Made by a program: the position numbers and the translations under genes
Notes under the pieces: model-generated
What the model was told of the DNA's origin: nothing
Seen by the model: the letters and a program-made list of their open reading frames with translations, nothing else
The model's database searches: none
Shown: positions 49,701 to 55,987 of the stretch, one piece after another
How the letters are laid out: each line of letters starts with the position of its first letter
Position numbering within the stretch: position 1 is the first letter of the stretch
Assembly: GCA_917880885.1 (NCBI GenBank)
Contig: OU862935.1
Location: 627,501 to 691,500, forward strand
Direction of reading: 5' to 3'
Length of the DNA stretch: 64,000 nucleotides
From: Limnephilus marmoratus
Lineage: Eukaryota > Arthropoda > Insecta > Trichoptera > Limnephilidae

Positions 49701-52700
49701 TATTTTAGAGAATTTATTTTATAAGATTGGTACTTCCGACAAATGTCATATTTGATTGTCTATTAGTTAAAAAAGGAACATTCCGTATTATCCGGGCATC
49801 AAACTTCGACAACACAAACGTTCCGTATTATCCGTGAGGAGGACTAACTGCATATTTACCAAAATTTTAAAAGTAGAATCAGGGAACATGAACTTTGTTT
49901 ACGAAATAATAACTATTCCGAGTTTGCTAATCATTTAATACAGACAGGCCATAGCTTCAACAAAGAATAAAAGCATAGTTTAAGCATTCCAATATACATA
50001 AACATATTTTAATTTGAGCGCCAGAGAAACCTTTGAAATAAACAAAAAAAATGTATATAAATTAATAGCACCTTGTAAATCACGTTATGTTGACTCCACC
50101 CACCGTTCGCACCCTCCCCACCTAATTAAATGTAATTATTTCTCTACTTGAATAAAATAAAAAGTTTAAAAAAAATTAAGTTAGTTCTAATTGTCGTTAT
50201 TTGTTTTTGGGGTGTTATGCCAAGTTAGTTCTAAGTTCGCTAGTGAATAACACGGATGCACGGATGTGTCGGAACCAGTAGCAGAAAAATGAAAATTTAA
50301 ATAACAAATGTACATGGAAAGTAAACCTCTTTTAAACAAATTCCTACTAAATGGAAATTCAGCTACCTTACACCTATTTTTAAAAAAGGGGATAAACACG
50401 AGGTGATTAACTATAGACCGGTATGCCTTTTATCAACAATTCCTAAAGTTTTTGAAAAAATTCTTCTTAAAAAAATTATTTTCCGATTGAACCACGTCAT
50501 TTCTCCTGAACAACATGGTTTCTCTACTGGTAAATCTACCCTTACTAACTTGTTAATGTATCAAAACTATATATCTGATTCCATGTCTAGTAAATGTCAA
50601 GTTGACTCTATTTATACCGATTTGAGGAAGGCATTCGATAAGGTTAATCATGAGTTATTGCTGAATAAACTGCATAAACTCGGCATAGGTGGTTCACTAT
50701 ATAAGTGGTTTCACAGTTACTTGATCAACAGATTACTGGCTGTTAAAATTGATGGTACATTTTCGTACAAATTCACTGCTACGAGTGGTGTTCCTCAGGG
50801 GTCACATTTAGGTCCAATCCTGTTTTTATTATTTGTTAATGATGTGTTATATATTTTCAACGATGTTCAAGTATTAATGTTTGCAGACGACCTGAAATTA
50901 TTCAAAGCAATCAGAAACATTAATGATTGCCACATATTGTCAAATAACTTGTTGAGATTTATTATATGGTGTCATGATAACCGCTTGCAACTTAACATAA
51001 GCAAATGTCAAATTATGAGGTTTTATCGAATAAAGAATCCAATATTTTTCGATTATTCCATTAACAATATGTCGTTAGTATCTGTCTCGGAAATTAATGA
51101 CTTAGGTATTTGGTTTGACACGAAACTCAACTTTATCAAACATATGTATAGAAATAATAACCAATAAAGCTTTGAAAATGTTGGGATTTATTTTAAGGGT
51201 ATCTAGTGATTTCAATAATGTCAATACTGTAAAAACATTATATATGTCACTCGTAAGGAACCATCTAGAATACAATTCCACGGTTTGGTCCCCAAATTAT
51301 GAGGTTCATTCACATGCGATTGAAAGAATCCAAAATAAATTTTTAAGATATGTGAATTTTAAAATGGGCATTCCTAGTGAATGCCTAAATTACGATAACG
51401 TACTTTCTTCATTAAATTTAATAAAATTATCTGATCGTAGAATCATTTCCGATTTAACCTGTTTGTATAAAATCGTTAATTCAATGTTTGATACCCCTGA
51501 TTTATTATATGAAATCTCTTTTCATACTCCAGGCAGGTCAGTCACAAGACAGTACCTACCATATTATTGTAGCAATTCTAAGTCAAAAAATCAATATTAT
51601 ACTCCTATGCGACGGATTCAACAGCTTGGAAACAAATACTCTGAAGTTGTTGATATCTTTAGTACATCAATTTTATTATATAAGCGCACCTTATTAAAGT
51701 TTTTTTCATCACATAAGGGAATAATACTTTGATAAAGCTATTAAAATTGTCTAATTCATTGGCAGTATTTTGTCGGCTGAAAGAAAAAAAAACTATTTCA
51801 GATTTATTATATTTTGTACCTACATACTGTGTGGTTTAAATTCAATACCTAATATTTTTACTTTGTATTTATTTTTGTGCAAGTGTTTTAAACAGTAGTT
51901 TCCTGCACTATTTACCAGTATAATTTTGTTAATATTGTTATATATATATGTATGTAAAAGCCTAAATAGGCGTAAATAAATAATAAAAAAAATAAATAAA
52001 TAAATAAAAAAATCTAAGTATGTTTAAGCAAGAATTATTCCGTATTAACCAAGTTTATCAAAACAAAAAAAGTTTACCCTCAACAACAAAAAGTGTGACT
52101 CATTATCGAGAATAGCTACCCTAGTACTTCAAATACGAGCCAAGTTAACAAACATCCACCTAAAGTAAACAAGATGAACCGAATAGAAGCACTTAATGCG
52201 GGCGTAGTTCAGGCCTACAGGTCGAGGCTGGGGATTTTGTATTTGAGATATCTTTTTCCAATCAGTTTCAGAATTTGCAAAACAATTACAAAGCGACTAT
52301 CGACGCATAACGTTGAATCTTTTCCACAAAAAATATAAATTGATTTCGAAAGACTGTTCTGGGGAGGAATGCAGAATACGCCAATGTCAGGGAATTTAAT
52401 AAAAATGCACTTTCTAGATGAGAAAAGTGTGTAGAAACTCATTAAAAAAAGAATTAATGTGCGGAAAGCAAAATTGAGGGAGATACAGCCGATCAAAGTT
52501 TTATAAAATTTCACTTCGCGAACCGATACTATGACAGCCCGCCCGCCATCTTTTGGGCTTGTGTATGTTAACCCAGCGCCGGATCTGCCCCCCCCCCCCC
52601 ATAACCTAACCTAACCTAACCTAACCTAACCTAACCTAACCTAACCTAACCTAACCGAACCTAACCTAACCTTTCTAGCGGGCTTGTGTATGTTAACCCA

Positions 52701-55538
52701 GCGCCGGGTCTGCCCCCCCCCCCATAACCTAACCTAACCTAACCTAACCGAACCTAACCTAACCTTTCTAGCGGGCTTGTGTATGTTATCTTTACATTAA
52801 AAAACAGCCTACGTTTTTAAAAGGTTTGTCTGGCGGGATTCTCCATTCCAGTGCCTATTTACATTATATTATTAATTCTGTTTTTCATAATTACGCGCCT
52901 TATAATTTACCCCACGAAGTCGGCTACAATCGTATCTAGGCTCTTGTTTGTATCAGGTCCGGGATACCAACATAACAGTGACAACGATGGCGGGCGGGCT
53001 GTCATAGTATCAGTTCGCGAAGTGAAATTTTATAAAACTTTGATCGGCTGTATCTCCCTCAATTTTGCTTTCCGCACATTAATTCTTTTTTTAATGAGTT
53101 TCTACACACTTTTCTCATCTAGAAAGTGCATTTTTATTAAATTCCCTGACATTGGCGTATTCTGCATTTCACCCCTGTTCTGTTTTAAATTTTGAGAAAA
53201 ATGTTTATTTTTAGTATAATAAGGTTATACCATAGGTCAGGGGTGCCCAAACTTGAACTGCTGGCGATCGACCTCAATATTATTCGACTCCAATGGATCG
53301 ACTATGACAGGCTGCAAGTATGTGTAAATTTAGGTACTTCAACCACAAATTTTCAAGTGCCGGAGGGGAGGGGGGTAGAAATTGCGACCACATTTTATAT
53401 CCCATGTGACGAGAATTCTTAAGCTAGATTTGTAACTGCTTTCGGAGATCGAGAATGGTATCCATGTAAAAAGATTTCACATACACGGTGTATGTAAAAA
53501 AATGGTGAATTTAAGGAGCTTTCTTAGAAGGTGGGAAAAAAGGAAGCATAAAACTCAATAGTTGATGTAGCAGACTGGATGATGACGTCCACATAAGATT
53601 CACATTTCACATAAATATGTTTCAACTGTGCACAGATTGTAATAGGTATTAAATCAATAGTATAATTTTGATGATTTTAGTAAACTTCTTTCGTACTTGC
53701 ATTCGAGAACACGACGTGGAAACTAAGTCATGGAAAACAATTTTCGCGTGTTGACGGTTATCGATTTCGCCACAGAATAAGTAATGAAAAATTCCGTGCT
53801 CATTTCAACAGGTTAAAAATTTTACAAGATATTATTATTATTTATTGTAAAATTTTGCCGCCCCTTAAAAGTGCCGCCCGGGGTAATTCTTCCTCCCAAT
53901 CGTTATTAAAATGATACGTTTTACTTCTGCCGCACCGCATTTTGGATTATTTATCAATAAACTTCATATCGCCTTTTATTTACAACTCGGACTGGCTGAC
54001 TCATAAATAAACCAAACCCATAAATATACAAACCACCCACACCAAACCACACACTAGAAACTAGATCGAAAACTTCGTTCTTTAAAGGGGGAAATTTTCG
54101 ACAATATTTCACCATGAATCTGCAATAATTAGACGCTTTTTTCTATGGGGACTTGTGACGTCACACACCTTAGATGAGGATAGAGTTAACAATAAAAAAG
54201 GCGTGACCATTGACAATATAAGATCCAAATAAATTATAAACAAAAAGTCATGAAAAATGTGCGGTTTTATTGAGGCCTAATTGAGGATCATCTGAAACAA
54301 AAACTGTGAAAAGATCTATTTACATCGGCAAATTTTCTCGAGATCGACTCAAAAAGCACTCGCGATCGACGGTTTGAGCACCCCTGCCATAGGTCATTGG
54401 CAAATTTGTTAAATTTTCAAACAAAATTTTGTATTATACAATACACATTTCAAATCATATAATCATGCAATAAAATAAATCAATAAATTATGTGGAAAAG
54501 CAATGTGCCAGAATTTTAATCTTAGTTTAAGGATCCGCAACCGGGCCCGAAAAGAAGAAGATGGAGAGATACGAAATTACGAATGTTAGAGAAGAGCGCT
54601 AACATTTACAGCGACAAAATCGATGCGAAAATTGCGAAAATGTTTAATATAACACGACTCGTTTAAAATAGAGCAAAAATCTCGCGGGCATTTTCTTAAA
54701 CAGCATTTAAAGAAACACTGTGATTTTTTTCATACATATAACTTGTAAAATAACTGAAACAAACTTGTTTATAATAATTTTTGGAGCATACTTTGCGATT
54801 TTTTTCTATCGAGGGAATTTTATATAATTTGCGTTTCGGCGCGGGCAATGTCTAGATATTATCTTCAAGAATAACATATATTTTTTAAGAGCTTTAAAAC
54901 TTAACGTTTTTAAGGAAATATGTAAGAAATCGGTAGTAATTCGGGTAGCGGGCCCTTAAATAAAATCATTAAAAAAAGATCCGCGCACGTGTTGTGTGAC
55001 GAAAATACTTCAGTTTGTCTATTTATTTACGGTCTTACAAACTAATGTATTTAAGATTTTTTTACATTCTTATTTCGCTTAGACATTATTGGAAAATTGT
55101 GAATACCTACGATCAAAAAATAATTACAAAAAGTACACAATTTTAATAGTTTTATCATCACGCTTTTCAGCATTTTTGGATGTAGGTATAAATTAAAGCA
55201 AATTTTGAATGAAATAAAATCGATATTAAGTTATAATTTTAAAAAGCTGGTATGGAGAATAATTAATCTTTCTCATTAGAACCGCCCTGTACGATTATAA
55301 GTACGTCTTTCGACGAAATTTGGATTCCAGCCGCTGGCTGGTTAAAGGCCCTTTTAAGGGAGATATGTAAGAAATCGGTAGAAATTCGGAAGATTTTCCA
55401 CTGAAGATTTTTATTGAGTGAAAGATAAAAAATCACCTTCTTTGGAACCATGTCCTCTGCTGTCTTGGGAGTGATGACATTGTCAAAGAGGTTCGCCCTA
55501 GAAGATGTTGACTCGAACAAGTGACGAGGATGTGCCAT
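22612..55538 (-). CDS. Neprilysin-like M13 zinc metallopeptidase, 13 coding exons (whole gene)
   Basis: Type II membrane peptidase of the M13 (neprilysin/endothelin-converting enzyme) family, which trims small extracellular peptides. Joining the exons 55437-55538, 47366-47510, 42025-42243, 40006-40219, 37927-37999, 35319-35737, 34669-34832, 31751-31933, 29529-29690, 28361-28550, 26413-26543, 23790-23929 and 22612-22788 gives 773 codons including the stop, with every intron GT...AG and every phase compatible. Seen in order: cytosolic tail 1-48, hydrophobic segment about 49-67, Cys-rich start of the ectodomain with [14 protein letters not shown] (111-124), substrate motif VNAYY (567-571), zinc site HELTH (609-613), third ligand and Asp in ENIAD (669-673), Arg740, terminal CVVW (769-772). 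The length fits the family (about 750-790 residues). A possible AATAAA lies at 22598-22603, only a few bases after the stop. No frameshift or lost catalytic residue is visible, so it is probably active. Exon 1 is the least certain part; which neprilysin paralogue it is cannot be told. Confidence 0.9.
22812..23143 (+). repeat. SINE-B with tRNA-like start
   Basis: Begins GGCCTCCGTGGTCGAGGGAT (A-box-like), then ATCGCCTTGCACCGCAGTGG, and ends with the LINE-L tail: AAAAAGACCCTCCACACAGC, the CCCTGAGG hairpin, CCTCCTGTGTGGAGCC and 12 A. Lies in intron 12 of the peptidase. Confidence 0.85.
23150..23512 (+). repeat. SINE-A copy, 5'-truncated
   Basis: Starts at the B box (AGTTCAAATCCCAGCGGG) and runs through the whole body to TGCGGTGTGCACA and an A-rich end. 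It directly follows the SINE-B poly(A). Confidence 0.8.
23555..23750 (+). repeat. SINE-A 3' fragment
   Basis: Matches the last part of SINE-A (CTTCCCAACCTTCCCC ... GGGATGCTATAGTCCCACTG ... GCGGTATTCACCATAAAA). Confidence 0.6.
23790..23929 (-). CDS. M13 peptidase exon 12 (third zinc ligand)
   Basis: Acceptor TTGTCTAG, donor CAG|GTAACA. Encodes [17 protein letters not shown], in which Glu669 is the third zinc ligand and Asp673 orients His, then [18 protein letters not shown]. Phase 1 in, phase 0 out. Confidence 0.95.
24005..24296 (-). pseudogene. LINE C-terminal remnant (intron 11)
   Basis: Frame with [38 protein letters not shown] and [18 protein letters not shown], a C-terminal pattern of a common insect LINE. 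Confidence 0.7.
24300..24940 (-). mobile_element. piggyBac-like element, diverged copy
   Basis: Reverse copy of 38.9-39.3 kb; broken by the repeat at 24720-24860. Ends are lost. Confidence 0.5.
24720..24860 (-). repeat. Dispersed repeat encoding ...[10 protein letters not shown]...
   Basis: Matches 36786-36915 closely and 35128-35205 and 50193-50222 in part. The minus-strand frame reads [20 protein letters not shown]. Class unknown. Confidence 0.55.
25210..25462 (+). pseudogene. LINE-L copy f, internal piece
   Basis: Encodes [35 protein letters not shown], parallel to 57.2-57.4 kb; no 3' tail. Confidence 0.65.
25745..26069 (-). pseudogene. RTE-like LINE 3' end, 5'-truncated
   Basis: Same family as 4974-5540. 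The frame is intact from [20 protein letters not shown] to a stop after AYPCGETV, then a 3' UTR of under 50 bases to the TTAG repeats. The 5' end stops abruptly at 26069 in an AAATAAAAT-rich run. Confidence 0.75.
26170..26260 (+). pseudogene. LINE-L scrap
   Basis: CACATGAGAACGAGTCGCTT ... GTTCAACAGCTC corresponds to the HMRTGRFYDSF region of LINE-L. Confidence 0.45.
26413..26543 (-). CDS. M13 peptidase exon 11
   Basis: Acceptor CTTGCAG, donor G|GTAAGT. Encodes [19 protein letters not shown], a Cys, and [20 protein letters not shown], matching the M13 pattern WW---T---F---C---QYS-Y ... NG--TLGENIAD. Confidence 0.94.
27077..27526 (-). mobile_element. Non-autonomous Helitron, sister of 37453-37899
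   Basis: Minus strand: TCTCTATAAATAAAAATG after A; ends GGCATAGCAACGCATGCC hairpin and AGCTAG before T. The middle is a purine/pyrimidine-biased GGGA repeat, as in the sister copy. Confidence 0.8.
27835..28140 (-). pseudogene. Decayed LINE reverse transcriptase, thumb region
   Basis: Broken frames give [31 protein letters not shown] and [18 protein letters not shown], the Jockey/CR1-type pattern, with a frame change between them. Lies in intron 10. Confidence 0.65.
28361..28550 (-). CDS. M13 peptidase exon 10 (zinc site HExxH)
   Basis: Acceptor TGATCAG, donor CG|GTGAGG. Encodes [20 protein letters not shown], then [21 protein letters not shown]: His609 and His613 bind zinc and Glu610 is the general base. 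All family-invariant residues are present. Confidence 0.96.
28682..29055 (+). repeat. SINE-B, near full length (intron 9)
   Basis: Starts at GGTACCGCCACCCC, passes CATCGCCTTGCACCGCAGTG, ends AGGCCTCCTGTGTGGAGCTA; most of the hairpin is deleted. Confidence 0.75.
29110..29430 (+). pseudogene. LINE C-terminal remnant with GAAGAA tail (intron 9)
   Basis: Frame [16 protein letters not shown] ... [12 protein letters not shown], then [10 protein letters not shown], the typical end of an RTE-like LINE. Confidence 0.6.
29529..29690 (-). CDS. M13 peptidase exon 9
   Basis: Acceptor TTTGCAG, donor G|GTACGT. Encodes [16 protein letters not shown] and ends NKTRWG just before the catalytic domain. The Trp and the following Met-Thr-Pro in exon 10 match the family W-M-P--VNAYY pattern. 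Confidence 0.92.
29691..30842. other. Intron 8, nothing recognised
   Basis: Between exon 9 and the Helitron pieces no gene, RNA or repeat match is seen. Confidence 0.3.
30843..31571. mobile_element. Chimeric Helitron block with two outward 5' ends
   Basis: The left end is the 5' terminus of the 4156 subfamily (TCTCTACATAATATAAATTA, plus). The right part is the 5' terminus of the 9251 subfamily (minus). Neither 3' end is present; the switch is near 31,100. Confidence 0.6.
31751..31933 (-). CDS. M13 peptidase exon 8
   Basis: Acceptor CTTCCAG, donor G|GTATTC (a weak donor, but the phase fits). Encodes [12 protein letters not shown], then a helix with [20 protein letters not shown] and [13 protein letters not shown], the usual link between the two lobes of M13 enzymes. 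Confidence 0.92.
32150..32215 (-). repeat. Dispersed repeat, GCGCTxTTTTTGTGAA type
   Basis: Inverse of 5826-5905: AGCGCCCTTGAGGTGATTTT ... CAATTATTA. Confidence 0.55.
32310..33566. mobile_element. piggyBac-like element with TTAA duplication
   Basis: TTAA at 32306-32309 and 33567-33570; ends TCCATTGGCG and GGCCAATGGG are inverted, matching the element at 42708. No transposase frame. Lies in intron 7. Confidence 0.65.
33013..33550. repeat. Fold-back repeat inside the piggyBac-like element
   Basis: AGGTTAAACGTCACGTACG at 33012 has its inverted partner at about 33545. A block of about 140 bases (CAGATGGCGCCAA ... GCGCCCGTACATATTTAATA) occurs directly at 33040 and 33275, and most of it inverted at 33415-33520. 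Confidence 0.75.
33781..34130 (+). pseudogene. LINE reverse-transcriptase remnant
   Basis: [20 protein letters not shown] is the RT finger motif; stops follow at once. Confidence 0.6.
34669..34832 (-). CDS. M13 peptidase exon 7
   Basis: Acceptor TTTTCAG, donor G|GTGGGT. Encodes [24 protein letters not shown] and [15 protein letters not shown], matching the M13 consensus NYL-W ... FRDA ... WR-CV--TN--MG. Confidence 0.93.
34990..35062 (-). repeat. Dispersed repeat with (ATT)n end
   Basis: Matches 32150-32215 and, inverted, 5826-5905; ends in ATTATTATT. Confidence 0.6.
35319..35737 (-). CDS. M13 peptidase exon 6 (largest exon, M13_N domain)
   Basis: Acceptor ATTTCAG before GTG GAC CAA; donor AA|GTGAGT. 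Encodes [15 protein letters not shown], the conserved (D/S)QG-GLP-R-YY equivalent, followed by the helical region ending in [16 protein letters not shown]. 419 bases, phase 0 in, phase 2 out. Confidence 0.93.
35833..36545 (-). pseudogene. LINE-L copy b, longest 3' fragment (intron 5)
   Basis: Frames at 36111-36497 and 35879-36226 give [72 protein letters not shown] and [12 protein letters not shown]: the C-terminal part of a Jockey-like LINE, with one frameshift near the DSAETGG segment. Ends in the hairpin and tail shared with SINE-B. Confidence 0.8.
36786..36915 (-). repeat. Dispersed repeat, copy of 24720-24860
   Basis: TTTTTGGGGTGTTATGCCGT, CAACGTTTCGGACAGCGTTG and ATCAGGGCAGATC are shared with 24.7 kb. 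Confidence 0.6.
37453..37899 (+). mobile_element. Non-autonomous Helitron with GGGA-rich core (intron 5)
   Basis: TCTTATATATAAAAATG after A (37452); ends GGTGCCAGCTAG before T (37900), with a GGCA...TGCC stem. The core at 37660-37820 is a purine-rich GGGGA tandem run. Confidence 0.85.
37927..37999 (-). CDS. M13 peptidase exon 5 (73-bp micro-exon)
   Basis: Too short to stand out as an ORF. Found by the acceptor TTTTCAG, the donor GTAAGT and the M13 pattern YSINGFFNW ... [11 protein letters not shown]. Phase 2 in and phase 0 out join exon 4 to exon 6 without a break. A Helitron ends 28 bases downstream of its donor, at 37899. Confidence 0.9.
38133..38560 (+). repeat. SINE-A, full length (intron 4)
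   Basis: GCGTGGTCGAGGGGTAAGGC (A box), GTCGCGGGATCGAATTCCGG (B box), and the SINE-A body to CTTGTGCGGTATTCATC. Around 38460-38500 a short inverted repeat (CTTCAGCCTCACAACATA and complement) is new to this copy. Confidence 0.85.
38760..39702. mobile_element. piggyBac-like element, complete, TTAA ends (intron 4)
   Basis: TTAA at 38756-38759 and 39703-39706. Ends CCACTGGAGTGATTATGG and (inverted) TCACCAGAGTGACTACG. About 665 bases of its own plus a SINE-B at 39316-39593. A frame at 39029-39286 is shared with the 0.4-kb copy but matches no transposase I know. Confidence 0.7.
39316..39593 (+). repeat. SINE-B inserted in the piggyBac-like element
   Basis: Splits ATTCG|AAGGTATG, which is unbroken in the copies at about 395 and 24350. 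Ends CCTCCTGTGTGGAGCTCATG plus a run of A. Confidence 0.85.
39738..39965 (-). pseudogene. LINE-L copy e, 3' end
   Basis: [20 protein letters not shown] and [12 protein letters not shown], then a tail with the hairpin deleted. It stops 41 bases short of the exon 4 donor. Confidence 0.7.
40006..40219 (-). CDS. M13 peptidase exon 4 (M13_N domain)
   Basis: Acceptor CCTTGCAG, donor AG|GTAGGA. Encodes the family pattern [13 protein letters not shown] ... ETLGGAPL ... [10 protein letters not shown], part of the helical N-terminal lobe that forms the lid over the active site. Confidence 0.92.
40542..40680 (-). mobile_element. Helitron 3' end, subfamily of 4156-4547
   Basis: GCCACAGCAACGCGTGGC hairpin, then GGGTCAGCTAG before T. 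The 5' part is gone. Confidence 0.65.
40683..41460. other. Intron 3, Helitron scraps
   Basis: CGAGTTCCCGGTATGC (40690) and CTCCCTGCGTGTCCTTTCC (41320) recall the 27077 Helitron. A direct repeat GTAGTTTA-CGGCTA occurs at 40752 and 40860. Confidence 0.4.
41885..41975 (-). repeat. SINE-C tail fragment
   Basis: Inverse of the SINE-C tail (GAAGAAGAATATAACACTAA ... GAATAAGACACAGAAAAAT). Confidence 0.5.
42025..42243 (-). CDS. M13 peptidase exon 3 (start of ectodomain)
   Basis: Acceptor TATTCCAG, donor G|GTTAGT. Encodes CLTDTC, then [14 protein letters not shown], the signature opening of the M13_N domain, with paired cysteines at 90, 95, 113 and 121. Enters in phase 1 and leaves in phase 1, matching its neighbours. 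Confidence 0.92.
42708..43362. mobile_element. piggyBac-like element with TTAA duplication (intron 2)
   Basis: TTAA at 42704-42707 and 43363-43366; ends CCCATTGGCCACA and TGTGGCCAATGGG are perfect 13-bp inverted repeats starting CCC, as in piggyBac. Confidence 0.75.
43367..43619 (-). pseudogene. LTR-retrotransposon pol C-terminus remnant
   Basis: [15 protein letters not shown] ... [20 protein letters not shown] ... VHVNQI resembles the small SH3-like domain at the end of Gypsy-type integrases. The piggyBac-like element abuts it. Confidence 0.45.
43620..43745 (-). repeat. SINE-B 5' fragment
   Basis: CAGGCACCCCTGTTAAGTCA ... GGTGACCTGCGGCAGAGGTG ... GGGCGGTGATACCC matches the SINE-B start at 56.2 kb. 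A smaller scrap is at 42275-42305. Confidence 0.6.
43930..44525 (+). pseudogene. LINE C-terminal remnant with AATAA-rich tail
   Basis: [18 protein letters not shown] followed by a Lys-rich end and stop, then a 3' UTR ending in (AAATA)n. Confidence 0.55.
44831..47120. mobile_element. hAT-type element with 8-bp TSD (intron 2)
   Basis: CAGGGGTGGGGAACC and its exact complement at the ends; CTCTAAGC on both sides (44823-44830, 47121-47128). No transposase frame. The inside has five diverged repeats of about 150-220 bp, each with an AACTGGTTTT block. Confidence 0.9.
47366..47510 (-). CDS. M13 peptidase exon 2 (membrane anchor)
   Basis: Acceptor TTTTGCAG precedes GGT; donor is A|GTGAGT. It encodes the [10 protein letters not shown] stretch typical just before the anchor of insect neprilysins, then about 19 hydrophobic residues ([19 protein letters not shown]) and a short stalk ending in Cys82. 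There is no ATG in frame, so an upstream coding exon is required. The hydrophobic segment makes the protein a single-pass type II membrane protein. Confidence 0.85.
47529..49135. other. Intron 1, proximal part
   Basis: Holds a short inverted repeat at 47680-47725 (CTTATTCTACTACTGGTACG) and one at 49037-49100 (AAGTTTCATTTTCTGTGTAC and near complement). No gene. Confidence 0.35.
49170..49970 (+). pseudogene. Penelope-like GIY-YIG remnant, split by an insertion
   Basis: [22 protein letters not shown] parts (49200-49270) and [14 protein letters not shown] ... [13 protein letters not shown] (49870-49965) fit the GIY-YIG-type endonuclease pattern C--C--YIG-T---F--R--EH of Penelope-like elements. 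Between them is an insertion (49271-49860) flanked by AAAATTTTA, with inner inverted words TTCCGTATTA. Confidence 0.5.
50338..51166 (+). CDS. Jockey/CR1-type LINE reverse transcriptase, first part
   Basis: Open from [18 protein letters not shown] (RT fingers, before the ATG at 50403) through [43 protein letters not shown] and MFADDLKLF (FADD at residues 160-163 from 50403). The 5' part of the LINE, including any endonuclease, is missing. A single frameshift near 51,140-51,160 breaks it from the next frame. Confidence 0.85.
51115..51732 (+). CDS. Same LINE, RT thumb and C-terminus after a frameshift
   Basis: Continues as [40 protein letters not shown] and [13 protein letters not shown] to a stop at 51,732, then a 3' UTR ending in AATAAA-type repeats near 52,013. 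One frameshift apart from the first part, so a recent copy. Confidence 0.8.
   Translation: MTRNSTLSNICIEIITNKALKMLGFILRVSSDFNNVNTVKTLYMSLVRNHLEYNSTVWSPNYEVHSHAIERIQNKFLRYVNFKMGIPSECLNYDNVLSSLNLIKLSDRRIISDLTCLYKIVNSMFDTPDLLYEISFHTPGRSVTRQYLPYYCSNSKSKNQYYTPMRRIQQLGNKYSEVVDIFSTSILLYKRTLLKFFSSHKGIIL
52603..52671. repeat. (CCTAA)n insect-telomere-type array, first
   Basis: About 14 units with one CCGAA variant, following GCGCCGGATCTG and a run of C. A shorter second array is at about 52726-52766 after the same leader. Confidence 0.9.
52726..52766. repeat. (CCTAA)n array, second
   Basis: About eight units, also with one CCGAA unit, in a direct duplication of the leader GTGTATGTTAACCCAGCGCC. Confidence 0.9.
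53238..54386. mobile_element. hAT-type element with 8-bp TSD (intron 1)
   Basis: CAGGGGTGCCCAAAC and inverted CAGGGGTGCTCAAAC ends; CCATAGGT on both sides (53230-53237, 54387-54394). GATCGAC words recur near both ends. No transposase frame. Confidence 0.85.
54395..55436. other. Intron 1, distal part, nothing recognised
   Basis: A roughly 40-base block near 54905-54945 (GAAATATGTAAGAAATCGGT) is repeated at 55360. No gene. Confidence 0.35.
55437..55538 (-). CDS. Proposed exon 1 of the M13 peptidase (cytosolic tail)
   Basis: Open frame of 34 codons starting at an ATG with a good context (A at -3, G at +4) and ending at an AAG|GTGATT donor in phase 0, which is the phase needed by the next exon at 47510. 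The peptide (starts MAHPRHLFE, ends DMVPKK) is polar, as expected for the short cytosolic tail ahead of the membrane segment, and the base composition is richer in GC than its surroundings. An in-frame ATG two codons upstream (55544) is a weaker start. The link to exon 2 is inference; the intron would be 7.9 kb and full of transposons. Confidence 0.5.
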
Positions 55539-55731
55539 TTTCATACACTTTTTTGCATCCAGCAGTAATAACAAGTATGTTTTTCACAATTTCAAACTAT
55601 TTTCACAATATGTATATATGTATACAAAACACGGTTAGCATTAGCACACTTTCAAAATATTTTTGGAACGCCCCCCACACTACCGACCAAATAATTATGA
55701 AATCCAAGGACGGGTTGATTCACAGAATTTG

Positions 55732-55870
55732 AACATTGGAGGGGACCCACCAGTTTCCCAACGGCGTTATAAGGACACATATGGTTTCCTCCTTCACCGC
55801 ACACCTCAAGACTCTACTTTTTTTTTAACGAAGCTACATTTATTTGAACGACTCTAGACCCTCCAATGTC
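55732..55870. mobile_element. Small MITE with ACATTGGAGG ends
   Basis: ACATTGGAGGGGACCCACCA ... GACCCTCCAATGTC, the second copy of the family at 17411; just upstream of the proposed first exon. Confidence 0.55.
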
Positions 55871-55987
55871 CATGCATACGGGGTCAGAATTTGAACAATG
55901 CATCAAATTTCAAAGTTAATTTTCAAGTTCTGTGAAAGTTCTATTCAGGTTCTGTTACTGTATCAGTTATATGAAACAACTAGCTAA

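Larger units (their letters stand above)
52362..53174. mobile_element. TIR transposon (195-bp TIRs) carrying telomere-type repeats
   Basis: Inverted arms of about 195 bases run 52362-52556 and 52983-53174; 8-bp CTGTTCTG flanks both sides (52354-52361, 53175-53182). Ends GGGAGGAATGCAG and inverted GGGTGAAATGCAG. The core holds two (CCTAA)n arrays. No transposase. The class is unclear: an 8-bp duplication fits hAT, P or Merlin. Confidence 0.8.

Noticed and set aside
52603..52766. (CCTAA)n as a chromosome end
   Set aside because: The arrays are short, have CCGAA variants and lie inside a transposon with an exact target duplication and within an intron of a gene.
52215..53195. Two related membrane-like proteins
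   Set aside because: The similar peptides on opposite strands are translations of the two arms of one inverted repeat.
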